Assembly: GCF_035984655.1 (NCBI RefSeq)
Contig: NZ_JAXCHT010000001.1
Span: 124,001 to 188,000 of the forward strand
Direction of reading: 5' to 3'
DNA length: 64,000 nt
Origin: Actimicrobium sp035984655
Lineage (GTDB): Bacteria; Pseudomonadota; Gammaproteobacteria; Burkholderiales; Burkholderiaceae_D
Position 1 is the stretch's first letter. Each line of letters opens with the position of its first letter. Below the pieces are notes generated by a model. The model had not been told where the DNA came from. It did not search any database and saw only the letters and a program-made list of their open reading frames with translations. The translations under genes and the position numbers were made by a program. Of this stretch, positions 31,487 to 40,341 are shown one piece after another.

Positions 31487-32242
31487 ATGCTCAGCCAGCA
31501 GCAACTCGAAGAATTCCAGCGCGACGGCTTCCTGATCCTGCGCCAGCGTGTTACGCCGTCGGTGTGCGCCGCCATGCGCGAGGTGGTCACCCGGCAATTG
31601 CAGGAGGCCGCCGAGCCGCTCGAGTACGAAGCCGAGGTCGGCTATCACGGCGCACCGGCGTCACTCAACGCACCCGGCGGGCGCACCATTCGGCGCCTGC
31701 GTGGCGCCTGGGGTCGCCATGCCTGCTTTCGCGACTGGGCCACCGATGCCGACCTGATCGCCACGTTGCGGCAATTGCTGCAACAACCCGTGGTACTCAA
31801 TCTGGCCCATCACAACTGCGTCATGACCAAGCTTCCGCAATGGAGCAGCGCCACCGGCTGGCATCGCGATATCCGGTATTGGTCGTTTGCCCGCGCCGAT
31901 CTGATCACCGTATGGCTGGCGCTGGGCGCCGAGAACGCCGATAACGGCGCGCTGCAGGTGCTGCCCGGTTCACACCGCTGGCAGCTCGCGCCGGAACAAT
32001 TCGACGAACGCGATTTCCTGCGCACCGACCTGCCGCAAAACCAGCCATTGCTGGCGCAAGGCATCACACTCGCGCTGGAGGCGGGCGACGTGCTGTTTTT
32101 TCATAGCAGCCTGTTGCACGCGGCTGGCAAGAATCGCTCCGGCGCGCGCAAGTTTTCGCTGGTGTTCGCCTGGCGCGGCGCCGACAATCCGCCGCTGCCC
32201 GGCACGCGTTCGGCCGCTGCGGGCGAAATCGATTTCCCATAA
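31487..32242 (+). CDS. PhyH-type Fe(II)/2-oxoglutarate dioxygenase
   Basis: The 251-residue protein has the double-stranded beta-helix fold of the phytanoyl-CoA dioxygenase superfamily. The iron ligands are His126 and Asp128 (WHRDIRYW) and His211 (SLLHAAGKNRS), and Arg217 is placed to bind 2-oxoglutarate. Members hydroxylate many small molecules, so the substrate is open. I chose the ATG at 31487 (MLSQQQLEEFQRDGFLIL), the usual start; the frame can be extended to 31442 without support. It stands between the PEP-CTERM terminator and a convergent HD-GYP gene. Confidence 0.88.
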   Translation: MLSQQQLEEFQRDGFLILRQRVTPSVCAAMREVVTRQLQEAAEPLEYEAEVGYHGAPASLNAPGGRTIRRLRGAWGRHACFRDWATDADLIATLRQLLQQPVVLNLAHHNCVMTKLPQWSSATGWHRDIRYWSFARADLITVWLALGAENADNGALQVLPGSHRWQLAPEQFDERDFLRTDLPQNQPLLAQGITLALEAGDVLFFHSSLLHAAGKNRSGARKFSLVFAWRGADNPPLPGTRSAAAGEIDFP

Positions 32243-32271
32243 AAAAACCCCCGGCACATGTGCCAGGGGTT
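32241..32271 (-). terminator. Intrinsic terminator of the HD-GYP transcript
   Basis: Read on the minus strand, AACCCCTGGCA...TGTGCCGGGGGTT forms a long near-perfect stem (about 32246-32271) and then runs into seven Ts (32241-32247 as As on the plus strand). It lies about 155 bases after the HD-GYP stop codon and abuts the PhyH stop codon. Confidence 0.85.
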
Positions 32272-32276
32272 GAAAT

Positions 32277-32294
32277 CCACACCGGGAGGTGTGG
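32277..32294. other. Short perfect hairpin in the HD-GYP 3' region
   Basis: CCACACC/GGTGTGG (32277-32283 and 32288-32294) closes a GGGA tetraloop on the plus strand. On the minus strand it is transcribed just ahead of the terminator. It may shape the 3' end of the HD-GYP mRNA. I see no gene in 32295-32424. Confidence 0.5.
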
Positions 32295-32424
32295 GCAGGG
32301 AATCGGGCCAACTGGCGCGCGAAGAATCAGCACGCAGCCAGAGAGTAGGCCCGGCAACCCGTCCAGTCTGTTACTTACCCCACACAGGCAATGATGTTTT
32401 TGGCAAGGCCGCGCGACAATGGCG

Positions 32425-33717
32425 TCAGCTGGGCGCCTTGGGCGTCGCGCCATCGCGCGATTCGAAGTAGTAGGTCATCCGTTTACGCGGACTGAGGTAG
32501 GCATGGACTTCCTTGGACAGCTGCGACGGCTTCAGGCTGGCCGCCACCGACAGCGCCGATTCCTGCTCCAGATCGAGGATGGTGGCCTCGTCCTTCGGCA
32601 CCGCCGGATCATAAATCAGCACCCATGGCCGCAATGGCTTTGACGCATTGACGGACACCACCATGCCCAGCGTATCGTCGGACAGCCGCACGATCGTGCC
32701 AGGCGGATAAATCCCCAGGCAGCGAATGAACAGGTTCAGCGGGCCGCTCTCGAACTGGGCGCGGCGCTGCGTAAACATGGTCGACAGCGCTTCATACGGG
32801 CTGACTGAATCGAGCGGGTTTTGCTGGTTGCACAGATTGTCGTATTCGTTGACGATCACCACCAGCGCCGCCAGCGGCGAAATGCGGTCACTCTTCAAGT
32901 GGCCGGGATAGCCACTACCGTCGGCGTGTTCGTGATGCTGGATGATGATGTCGATGGCCTGTTTCGACAGCCCGAGTTTGGCGCCGATGGTCTGCCCATA
33001 GGCGCAATGCAATTCCAGCAGGTTGCGCTCGGCGCGGCTTTTTGGCTCGGTCTTGTGCAGCACCCGGCCCGGGATGTCGATCTTGCCGATGTCGTGAAAA
33101 ATGCAGCCGATGCCGAGCTGCTTGATGTCCGCCGGGCTGATCCCGACTTCGCGCGCCAGCAGCATCGCCAGCACCGAGACGTTCAGCGAATGGAAATACT
33201 GATCTTCGCCAATGGTCTTGTCGTTCATTAAATGAATCGCAATATCCTTGTGCGACAGGATCGCATCGAGCATCTGCTCGACCAGCTTTTCGGCATCGGC
33301 ATGCGCCTCATGCGGCCGTGCGAACAGCTTGACATTGATGTCCTTGAGCGCGCCGGCGGCCTTGATGAAGGCGGTTTCGCATTCGGCGGTTTCGTTGCGC
33401 TGCTGCCGGATGCGCTCGCGCCGGGCCTGGCGCTCGGCTTCCAGCCGCATCTGCTCTTCGGTCAGCGGCACCACCGCAGCGACCGCCACCGGCGGCTTGA
33501 CCGTGTCGGGCAAGGGCGCCACATCCGATCGGTTCGGATCGACCCGGATCTTCTTGATGCCGAGCTTGCGAATGGCCTTGATCTGGTCGACGTTCTTGAT
33601 CTTGAAACTGTTGAGCGGAAAATCGTGCTCCAGCCAGTTCAGGTCCAGACACACGTACAGGCCGACACACAATCGGTCGGCCGCGATGTAGGTGGTTCCG
33701 GGTTGCTCATCGTTCAT
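32425..33717 (-). CDS. HD-GYP cyclic di-GMP phosphodiesterase with DUF3391 domain
   Basis: HD-GYP enzymes degrade cyclic di-GMP. The 430-residue protein starts with a DUF3391 domain (about 1-130, containing a charged Arg/Glu/Gln helix at about 85-112) and has an HD-GYP domain (about 150-350). Its metal-binding HD pair is in FHDIGK (208-209), with HHEHADGSGYP (261-271) carrying the GYP motif. The remaining C-terminal part is typical of the family. No membrane segments are present. It is convergent with the dioxygenase gene and has its own terminator after a long 3' untranslated region. It could oppose the diguanylate cyclase encoded 6 kb away. Confidence 0.92.
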   Translation of the reverse strand: MNDEQPGTTYIAADRLCVGLYVCLDLNWLEHDFPLNSFKIKNVDQIKAIRKLGIKKIRVDPNRSDVAPLPDTVKPPVAVAAVVPLTEEQMRLEAERQARRERIRQQRNETAECETAFIKAAGALKDINVKLFARPHEAHADAEKLVEQMLDAILSHKDIAIHLMNDKTIGEDQYFHSLNVSVLAMLLAREVGISPADIKQLGIGCIFHDIGKIDIPGRVLHKTEPKSRAERNLLELHCAYGQTIGAKLGLSKQAIDIIIQHHEHADGSGYPGHLKSDRISPLAALVVIVNEYDNLCNQQNPLDSVSPYEALSTMFTQRRAQFESGPLNLFIRCLGIYPPGTIVRLSDDTLGMVVSVNASKPLRPWVLIYDPAVPKDEATILDLEQESALSVAASLKPSQLSKEVHAYLSPRKRMTYYFESRDGATPKAPS

Positions 33718-33821
33718 AAGTTTTCAGCGAAATGATGAGGTCAGCACTCAGTCTAAACCAAGTAGTGGGCAGAAGAAACGACTGTTGCCCGGCGGCGCAA
33801 CAACGCTCTGTTGCCGTCGCG

Positions 33822-35633
33822 TCAAATCGCCTGGGTACGCTCCAGCAGCCATGCCCTGGCGGCGCCGTCGACCAGCGGTGCGAGGCGTTTCTGCACCGTT
33901 GCGTGATAGTCATTGAGCCATGCCAGTTCATCGGCGCGCAGCAAGTCGCGATCAAGGCAGCGGGTATCGATCGGGCACAGCGTCAGGGTTTCGAAGCGCA
34001 GGTACTCGCCGAACTCGGTCGTCATCGATGGCACGTTCAGGACCAGGTTTTCAATCCGCACGCCCCACTTGCCGGGCCGGTAGATGCCTGGCTCGACCGA
34101 GGTAATCATGCCCGGCTCCATCGCCGTGTGCGGCTCCGGCATGGCCGAGGCGGCAATCACTTGCGGGCCTTCGTGGACATTCATGAAATACCCGACGCCA
34201 TGGCCGGTGCCATGCGCGTAGTCGATGCCCGCCGCCCAGATCGGCGCGCGTGCGATGGCGTCCAGCATCGGCGACTTCACGCCGCGCGGAAACTGCGTCG
34301 CCGACAGCGCCATCATGCCCTTGAGTACCAGCGTGAAATCGCGCTTCTGCGCCGCCGACGGTTGCCCGATCGGCACGACTCGCGTGATGTCGGTGGTGCC
34401 GCCCAGATACTGGCCGCCGGAATCGATCAACAGCAGGCCGTCGCCTTCGATGGTGGCGTGCGCCTCGGGCGTGGCGTGATAGTGCGGCATCGCGCCATTG
34501 GCGTTGAAGCCGGCGATGGTGCCAAAACTCGGGCAGACGAAATTGGCCCGGCGTGCGCGCGCGGCGGTGATTTTTTGGTCGATGGTCAGTTCGGTGACGG
34601 TCTCGTTGCCGAGCGCCTGCTCCAGCCACGCAAAGAATTCGCACAGCGCCGCGCCATCCTGTTCCATGGCCGCACGCACATGGGCGGCTTCGGCGTCGTT
34701 CTTGCGCGACTTGGCAAAGGTGGTCGGGTTGATCGCTTCGACCACGCGCACCGAAGCCGGCACCGCTTCGCGCAAGCCGAAGGTGATGCGGCGCGGGTCG
34801 AGCAGCAGCACGGCATCGGCCGGCAAGGCTGCCAGCGCCGCAGCGGCCTCGGCATACGGCGCAACGACGACGCCATCGGCCGCCAGTGCGTCGACCACAC
34901 CCTCGGACACTTTGCCGGCGGTCACGAACAGCGTGGCCTGTTCCATGCCGATCAAGGCATGCGCAACAAAGATCGGGTTGTAATTGACATCGGCGCCGCG
35001 CAGATTGAACAGGTAGCCGATATCGTCCAGCGTCGAGATGAAATGGCGGTTGGCCCCGGCCGCCTGCATGGCCGTACGCAGGGTGGCGAGCTTGTCGGCG
35101 CGGCGCGTGGTGGCGTGCGGCGGCAAGTGCTCGTAGACCGGTGCCAGCGGCAAGCCGGGCCGGTCGCTCCAGATGGTGTCGAGCAGATCCAGATCGGTGC
35201 GCAAGGTCACGCCGCGCGCCTGCAATGCCAGCGTCAGCATGCGCGCCGCGGCCAATCCGAGTACCGCGCCGTCGACACCGACGCTGTGCCCGGCGCTGAC
35301 GGTCTGGGCCAGCCAGTCGACATGCTGCATGCTGTTGCCGGACGGGATTTTCATCAGCGTGATGCCAGTGCCGGCCAGCTCCGCTTCCGCCTGCGCCCAA
35401 TACCGGCCATCGACCCACAAGCCGGCGAACTCGGCCATCACGATCAGCGTGCCGACCGAGCCAGTAAACCCGGACAGCCATTCACGCCCCTGCCAGCGTT
35501 GCGGCAGATATTCCGACAGATGCGGATCGGACGACGGCACCACGAAGGCGGCCAGTTGCTGCTGTTGCAGGGCGCTGCGCAAGGCAGACAGACGTTGCCG
35601 GATGACGGCGCGGGAGGCGTGCAGGGTTTCCAT
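33822..35633 (-). CDS. Xaa-Pro aminopeptidase (aminopeptidase P, M24B)
   Basis: This 603-residue protein belongs to the long eukaryotic-like form of aminopeptidase P, which removes an N-terminal residue next to proline. It has two creatinase-like N-terminal domains and a C-terminal pita-bread metallopeptidase domain. The dimetal ligands are visible in LIDSGGQYLGGTTDITR (two Asp), GTGHGVG (His), TSVEPGIY (Glu) and GVRIENL (Glu). I chose the ATG at 35633 (METLHASRAVIRQRL); an ATG at 35666-35669 would add about 11 residues. It is a stand-alone minus-strand gene between the HD-GYP gene and the accessory block. Confidence 0.92.
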   Translation of the reverse strand: METLHASRAVIRQRLSALRSALQQQQLAAFVVPSSDPHLSEYLPQRWQGREWLSGFTGSVGTLIVMAEFAGLWVDGRYWAQAEAELAGTGITLMKIPSGNSMQHVDWLAQTVSAGHSVGVDGAVLGLAAARMLTLALQARGVTLRTDLDLLDTIWSDRPGLPLAPVYEHLPPHATTRRADKLATLRTAMQAAGANRHFISTLDDIGYLFNLRGADVNYNPIFVAHALIGMEQATLFVTAGKVSEGVVDALAADGVVVAPYAEAAAALAALPADAVLLLDPRRITFGLREAVPASVRVVEAINPTTFAKSRKNDAEAAHVRAAMEQDGAALCEFFAWLEQALGNETVTELTIDQKITAARARRANFVCPSFGTIAGFNANGAMPHYHATPEAHATIEGDGLLLIDSGGQYLGGTTDITRVVPIGQPSAAQKRDFTLVLKGMMALSATQFPRGVKSPMLDAIARAPIWAAGIDYAHGTGHGVGYFMNVHEGPQVIAASAMPEPHTAMEPGMITSVEPGIYRPGKWGVRIENLVLNVPSMTTEFGEYLRFETLTLCPIDTRCLDRDLLRADELAWLNDYHATVQKRLAPLVDGAARAWLLERTQAI

Positions 35634-35714
35634 GGAGCGGGACCGATCTGGATGTGAGGCGTTCATCATACAGACCGGGTGGCGGATTGTCCGGGCGGCG
35701 CGCGGTGCGATGGA

Positions 35715-38486
35715 TCACGACATGGCGCTTGTACTTTCTCTCGTCGCGACCTGCTCGACGAATTTTTCAATATCCTCCACGGCCCTCTTGCGTTCTATAT
35801 CCTTTTCGGCCCTCGTGCGCCTATAGGCCTCTGCAGGCGGCAGTGTGGGCGGCACGAGTTCATCGGTGGAGACGTCCAACGAATCCGACGAAATGGTACT
35901 CGCATGGTCAGCGTCCTTGGCCGCGGGATTTCCGGCGGGCGTATTGAAGCCATCGCAAACAGCCTTAATGCCTCTGGCTATTTCCGATGCCTCCTTGTGC
36001 GGCGGGAGTGGCGCTGTTCCATATCTGGCATGCAACTCGCCGGCAAAACCGGTTAATTCACAAAGCCGCAGCTCAAGCTCGGGCGTGCATGGGGAAGCTA
36101 CAGTTGCAAGCTCATCTGCGACCATCTTGATGACGCCTTCGACCAGCGTACGATGCGATTGCGTGGACGGGTCCGGGTCGGTGAATCGCGCCGCAAGGTC
36201 GACAAGTCCGTGCATCGCCTTGATAAATTCTGATCCGACGTTATCCGGCACCTGCAAGTCGTCGCAAGTTACTTGAATTAGCTGCACGTACTGCACGTTT
36301 GAACTTTCAGGCTGCGACCGATCATCGGAGTCAGTACTCATCAAGTCTTCTTCCGGCGAAGCACTTGGTGGATTTACCTCGATCGGTGAGAGGCCAGGTG
36401 GTTCGCCGCCCTCGACTACGCCTCCCGGCGGTGACGCTTCGGGTTCAAATCTGACGCGTCGTGGTGGCGGAATCGCACCGCTTTCTGGCTGCGGCTGCGG
36501 CTGCGGCTGCGGCTGCGGCTGCGGCTGCGGTTGCCGCTGCGGCCCCGGTTGCGGCTGCGGCTGCGGTTGCGGTTGCGGTTGCGGTTGCGCCTCCGTTTGC
36601 GGCGCCGGTTGCGGCTGCAGCTCCGTGGACCGCGGCCCGGCCAGGCATTGATCCACCGCGGGCACGAGAAGTTGGGTCAACACCTCACTACGCTCCTGTG
36701 CCGCCTTCTGGCTGGACGCAATCGTGGCCAGCGTCTGTAACTCAACGATCATTCTTTTCTGGGCAAAATAGCGAGAAAGGTCCTTGTGCCGTGCAGCTTG
36801 CTCGGGAGTGAGCTCCACGACATCCTTGATGCGCGGCGCACCGGTTGGCCACTGGATGATTTTACCTGGCCTCAACCGCGCAGCTTCCTTGCGCAGGGCG
36901 CCACGCTTCGCGCGTTCTTCACGCGAAATTTTCGACGATTCTGTTTGAAAAATTGCCGCTTGCTCAACCAAGGGATGCGGTGCTGCGGTATCGATCTCTC
37001 CCACTTCTCGAGTCAGTTCGTGCAGGGCCTCGCGTACCGCGTCGTCAACGCCGGGGCGGGGCGAATCAAGGCGCGCGGCAATATCCTCGACCGTCGCGAT
37101 GTTCTTCTGCAAAATCGCTGTGCATTTCGCGATCTCACGCGCTACAGCCGCCCTGCAACTATCCGGACCGGCCTGCGCGCGGCGCCACTGTTCCCGCAGG
37201 CCAGGAACCGTCACTGCCGGATCAAACGCCAGGAAAAGGTTCTGCCACGTTGCGCGCAGTTCGTGGGACGCCTGCCGAAGCGTTTCGCCGCACTCGCTAC
37301 TCCGGAGCGCCACGTTGATCAGTTGTTGTTCACTTCGCGCTTCTGGCGCTGCACTGTTCAGGCCCTCCAGCGCTTGCTGGTAATGCGTCTTCAGCTTGCC
37401 CAACTTTTCCTTTGCTGACTGCAGTGCCTCCCTGACGCTGTGACGAGCGACCATCTGACGAGGATCCAGTTTCTGGTTGCGGGAATCGTCTTCCGCTTGT
37501 TTGAACGCCGCGCCAATGGTCGTGATTTGCGCTTCTGTTTCATCGATCAATTCTTTTGCATCAAGCAACATGCAAGAAGTCAGGAGCGCCGCAGGCGCAA
37601 GCGCGTCCGGGACTAGACCTCGCAAGGGGCGATCTGCCGGAGCGAGCGTCTCAAGTCGAGACTGCATCGCCGCCAGGCCCGCGGCGAACTGCGTCGATGG
37701 AACTGCAGGTGACGCTTGCGCTGGAATTGATGGCTGCAATGAAATGCCAGTTGGGGGGGCAGGTGGACCCGCAGGCGGCCCGGGCGATTTTGCTTGGGGC
37801 ACAGCCGCTTTTGCTTTGAACGGGGTCCCGCGCGCTCCCCGCGGCTTGGAAAGACGCTGCCGTGAGGCACGCAGCGCATCCCGGTCGCCGTTGGCCTCGC
37901 GCACTGCGCGGATATATGCTCGCTCTCGCCAGCCACCCGGGGATAGCCCGTCAATGAAAGAACCATCCGAAGCACCGTCGTTATGGCCTGCGTCGGGTGC
38001 GTTCCCACCTTCACGTTCAGCATCACCTATAGCTTTAGCTTCGGCTTCGGCTTTAGCTTCAGCGAGATAAAGTTCAGGATTTATCGCCATCCCGGGCGTG
38101 GCTGTCCGTTTCTCCGCAAACATGGCTCTGAGGCTTGTTCCAATACGACAAGGCATGCATCCCACTGCCGGACCGACAGTAGACACGCGGCCCTCGCGCC
38201 TTCCTTCCCCGCGACCGGGGCTGCCGAGAGGGGCAGGATTCCCGCCTCCGGCCGGGAGTTCCGACGCCAGCAGGTCGCGCGCTGCCTGAGTGAGGGCACC
38301 AGTATCAAGGGTACCTTCAGGCTGAAGATTGCGTTGGCTGTCCTCGACAACCTGGTGCAATACCGCCGCCATTCCGCCTGTGCGGGTATCGCCCTCATCT
38401 GGAGCGGCGGGTTCTCGGGATTCCTGCGTCTTGCCAAAGAGATTGAGCTTGGGCCAATGGGGCGTGCAAAAAAGTTTGCGAGTCAT
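35715..38486 (-). CDS. Large hypothetical protein with Pro-Gln repeat, possibly secreted effector
   Basis: A 923-residue protein of unknown function. There is no Sec signal peptide or membrane helix. The N-terminal third (about 1-290) is low-complexity and Pro/Ala/Gly-rich with an EAKAEAEAKA patch. The middle (about 300-600) is helical and charged with coiled-coil character. A Pro-Gln dipeptide tract lies at about 632-668, and a Ser/Pro/Glu-rich segment and another helical region (about 735-880) end the protein. Its base composition looks slightly lower in GC than its neighbours. It follows two small co-oriented genes after 182 bases. The make-up resembles type III secretion substrates or other modular effector-like proteins, but no known domain is recognised. 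Confidence 0.6.
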   Translation of the reverse strand: MTRKLFCTPHWPKLNLFGKTQESREPAAPDEGDTRTGGMAAVLHQVVEDSQRNLQPEGTLDTGALTQAARDLLASELPAGGGNPAPLGSPGRGEGRREGRVSTVGPAVGCMPCRIGTSLRAMFAEKRTATPGMAINPELYLAEAKAEAEAKAIGDAEREGGNAPDAGHNDGASDGSFIDGLSPGGWRERAYIRAVREANGDRDALRASRQRLSKPRGARGTPFKAKAAVPQAKSPGPPAGPPAPPTGISLQPSIPAQASPAVPSTQFAAGLAAMQSRLETLAPADRPLRGLVPDALAPAALLTSCMLLDAKELIDETEAQITTIGAAFKQAEDDSRNQKLDPRQMVARHSVREALQSAKEKLGKLKTHYQQALEGLNSAAPEARSEQQLINVALRSSECGETLRQASHELRATWQNLFLAFDPAVTVPGLREQWRRAQAGPDSCRAAVAREIAKCTAILQKNIATVEDIAARLDSPRPGVDDAVREALHELTREVGEIDTAAPHPLVEQAAIFQTESSKISREERAKRGALRKEAARLRPGKIIQWPTGAPRIKDVVELTPEQAARHKDLSRYFAQKRMIVELQTLATIASSQKAAQERSEVLTQLLVPAVDQCLAGPRSTELQPQPAPQTEAQPQPQPQPQPQPQPGPQRQPQPQPQPQPQPQPQPESGAIPPPRRVRFEPEASPPGGVVEGGEPPGLSPIEVNPPSASPEEDLMSTDSDDRSQPESSNVQYVQLIQVTCDDLQVPDNVGSEFIKAMHGLVDLAARFTDPDPSTQSHRTLVEGVIKMVADELATVASPCTPELELRLCELTGFAGELHARYGTAPLPPHKEASEIARGIKAVCDGFNTPAGNPAAKDADHASTISSDSLDVSTDELVPPTLPPAEAYRRTRAEKDIERKRAVEDIEKFVEQVATRESTSAMS
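36488..36590. repeat. Hexanucleotide tandem repeat encoding Pro-Gln
   Basis: About 100 bases consist of tandem GGCTGC and GGTTGC units on the plus strand (GCAGCC/GCAACC on the coding strand), read as alternating Gln and Pro. The array is interrupted once by a Gly-Pro-Gln-Arg segment. The period is a multiple of three, so copy-number change would alter tract length and not the reading frame. Confidence 0.9.
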
Positions 38487-38668
38487 GTTATATCCAGATT
38501 AAATTCCCTGCCCAACCGCTATCCGGCGCGCAGGAGGATGTAAATAAAGGAGTGAGACAGCGTGATGGAAACCGGCAACGGCGCGGTGATGCAACGCAGC
38601 TTGCCGGCCCGGCGTGCCGCTCCGATTGAGTGTGCGAGCGTCGGCGCAGGTTCCGTGCCGGCCTGCCG

Positions 38669-38992
38669 TCAGCCCGCCGCTTTTGCCCGCGTCAGCAAGG
38701 CCACTACGCTTTCGGTGCGGCGTTCGACGTAGCGATCAATCATCGCGAGTTCTTCGCTGCGGGCTTGCTGGAGGGCGTCCGATTCCCGCTCGAGGTCGTG
38801 CAGTTGCGCGCCGAGCGCGGTATCGGGCGCGGCGTCGCTGACGATCTTGCGGGCGGCGTCGCGTTTTTTCTGGTCGACGCGTTGCAAGCTGGTCAGCGCG
38901 TCGGATAGCGCAGCCAGGCAATCGAGTTCGAAACGCAGGCATTCCAGCAGCTCGGCTGAGGCGCTGGCGAATTCGTCAGGGGAATGGCTCAT
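38669..38992 (-). CDS. Small helical protein, FlgN/type III chaperone-like in shape
   Basis: A 107-residue, almost entirely helical, acidic protein (MSHSPDEFASASAELLECL...) with heptad-like spacing and no signal peptide. The size, charge and helix pattern resemble FlgN-type and other type III export chaperones, but I see no diagnostic motif. Its ATG overlaps the stop of the upstream 107-residue gene by four bases, so the two are coupled. The large Pro-Gln protein gene follows on the same strand. Confidence 0.55.
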   Translation of the reverse strand: MSHSPDEFASASAELLECLRFELDCLAALSDALTSLQRVDQKKRDAARKIVSDAAPDTALGAQLHDLERESDALQQARSEELAMIDRYVERRTESVVALLTRAKAAG

Positions 38993-39312
38993 GAATGGCG
39001 CTCCAACAGTTGCAGCCGGGCGATGGCTGCGTCGGTGTCCTTGCGCGCCTCGGTGAAGTCCTGCAAGGCGCCATGCGCGGCGGAGGCATGGCGTGCCTGG
39101 GTCGCGCCGGGCCGACGGAGGTCGGACAGCCGGCGCAGTGCAAGCAGTTGCCGCAGCGCGGTTTCGATCGGCGTGGCGGACGCCTTCTGGCTGGCCGGCG
39201 GTGGGGTGATCGACGGCTGCGGCTTCAGGGCCGCAGCGTCATTGACGGCCGGCGCCGTTGCGCCGGACGGATAGGCCGGATTACTTTTGATGGAGCCAAT
39301 GGAATTGGACAT
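38989..39312 (-). CDS. Small hypothetical protein, Pro/Ala/Ser-rich N-terminus
   Basis: A 107-residue protein beginning MSNSIGSIKSNPAYPSGATAP. The first half is low-complexity and disordered (Ala, Pro, Ser), the second half is helical and rich in Leu, Arg and Ala. I chose the ATG at 39312; the longer frame to 39363 has an unconvincing start. The disordered N-terminus followed by helices is a layout seen in type III export substrates and in FlgM-like proteins, but I cannot assign a family. It is the first gene of a three-gene minus-strand run. Confidence 0.5.
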   Translation of the reverse strand: MSNSIGSIKSNPAYPSGATAPAVNDAAALKPQPSITPPPASQKASATPIETALRQLLALRRLSDLRRPGATQARHASAAHGALQDFTEARKDTDAAIARLQLLERHS

Positions 39313-39431
39313 GGCATGGGATGGCAATGCGCGACTGCAGCGGTAACGCATCCGCCGTTGCAAGTGGATATGCCGTATGTGGCGTCACCACCGCGGCGGT
39401 TCCATGCGATGCCGGTTTTTCAACGCCGGGA

Positions 39432-40340
39432 CTATCCCAGGCGCTTGGCGGCAAGTGCATTGCCTGCCCGACTGACCGCCTTGCGCCCCAGATGGGCGGC
39501 GATGAATTGCCCGGCGTCGACCACAAGATCGAGGTCGATACCGGTCTCGATGCCGAGTCCCTGCATCAGATACAGCACGTCTTCGGTGGCGACATTGCCG
39601 GTCGCGCCCTTGGCATACGGACAGCCGCCCAGACCGGCCACCGACGCATGAAAGATCGCCACGCCAACTTCGAGGCTGGCATAGATATTCGCCAGTGCCT
39701 GACCATAGGTGTCATGAAAATGGCCGGACAACTGCGCGATCGGAAACTCCTGCGCGGCCCGTTGCATCACCGACTGCACTTGATGCGGCGTGCCGACGCC
39801 GATGGTATCGGCGATATCGATTTCATCGCAGCCGAGCTCGCGCATGCGCGCCACCACATCGGCCACGCTGTCCAGTGACACCGCGCCCTGATACGGGCAA
39901 CCCATGGTGCAGCTGATGCTGCCGCGCAGGCGCAGGCCGTGCAGTTTGGCTGCTTGCGCGACCGGCGCGAAGCGTTCGATCGACTCGGCGATCGAGCAGT
40001 TGATGTTCTTTTGCGAGAACGCTTCCGAGGCCGAGCCGAAGATCACCACTTCGTCGGCGCGGGCCGCCAGTGCGGCGCCAAAGCCGTGCAGGTTGGGCGT
40101 CAGCGCGGAATAGATCACGCCGTCGCGGCGCGCAATCCCGGCCATGACTTCGGTCGAGGTGGCCATCTGCGGCACCCACTTGGGCGAGACGAACGAGGCC
40201 GCTTCGATGTTGCGGAAACCGGCCGCGCTGAGACGGTCGATCAGGGCGATCTTGATCGCGGCGGAAATGGTTTCGGCTTCGTTTTGCAGGCCGTCGCGCG
40301 GGCCGACTTCGACGATTTTGACGCGGGTGGGCAGGGTCAT
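39432..40340 (-). CDS. mvaB: Hydroxymethylglutaryl-CoA lyase
   Basis: This enzyme cleaves HMG-CoA to acetyl-CoA and acetoacetate, the last step of leucine degradation. The 302-residue protein has the HMGL-like TIM barrel with VEVGPRDGLQNE (catalytic Asp and Arg), the HFHDTYGQAL metal-binding region, and GLGGCPYAKGATGN with the conserved Cys of the signature loop. I chose the ATG at 40340 (MTLPTRVKIVEV). It is the last gene of the leucine cluster and lies one base from the end of the GhrA-like gene, so it is surely cotranscribed. Confidence 0.95.
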   Translation of the reverse strand: MTLPTRVKIVEVGPRDGLQNEAETISAAIKIALIDRLSAAGFRNIEAASFVSPKWVPQMATSTEVMAGIARRDGVIYSALTPNLHGFGAALAARADEVVIFGSASEAFSQKNINCSIAESIERFAPVAQAAKLHGLRLRGSISCTMGCPYQGAVSLDSVADVVARMRELGCDEIDIADTIGVGTPHQVQSVMQRAAQEFPIAQLSGHFHDTYGQALANIYASLEVGVAIFHASVAGLGGCPYAKGATGNVATEDVLYLMQGLGIETGIDLDLVVDAGQFIAAHLGRKAVSRAGNALAAKRLG

Positions 40341-40341
40341 G

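Noticed and set aside
33732..35657. A 641-codon open frame on the plus strand
   Set aside because: It is antisense to the aminopeptidase P gene; the amino acid make-up is not protein-like.
36480..36600. A CRISPR-like or satellite array
   Set aside because: The unit is six bases without spacers, in frame with a Pro-Gln tract. It is a coding microsatellite.
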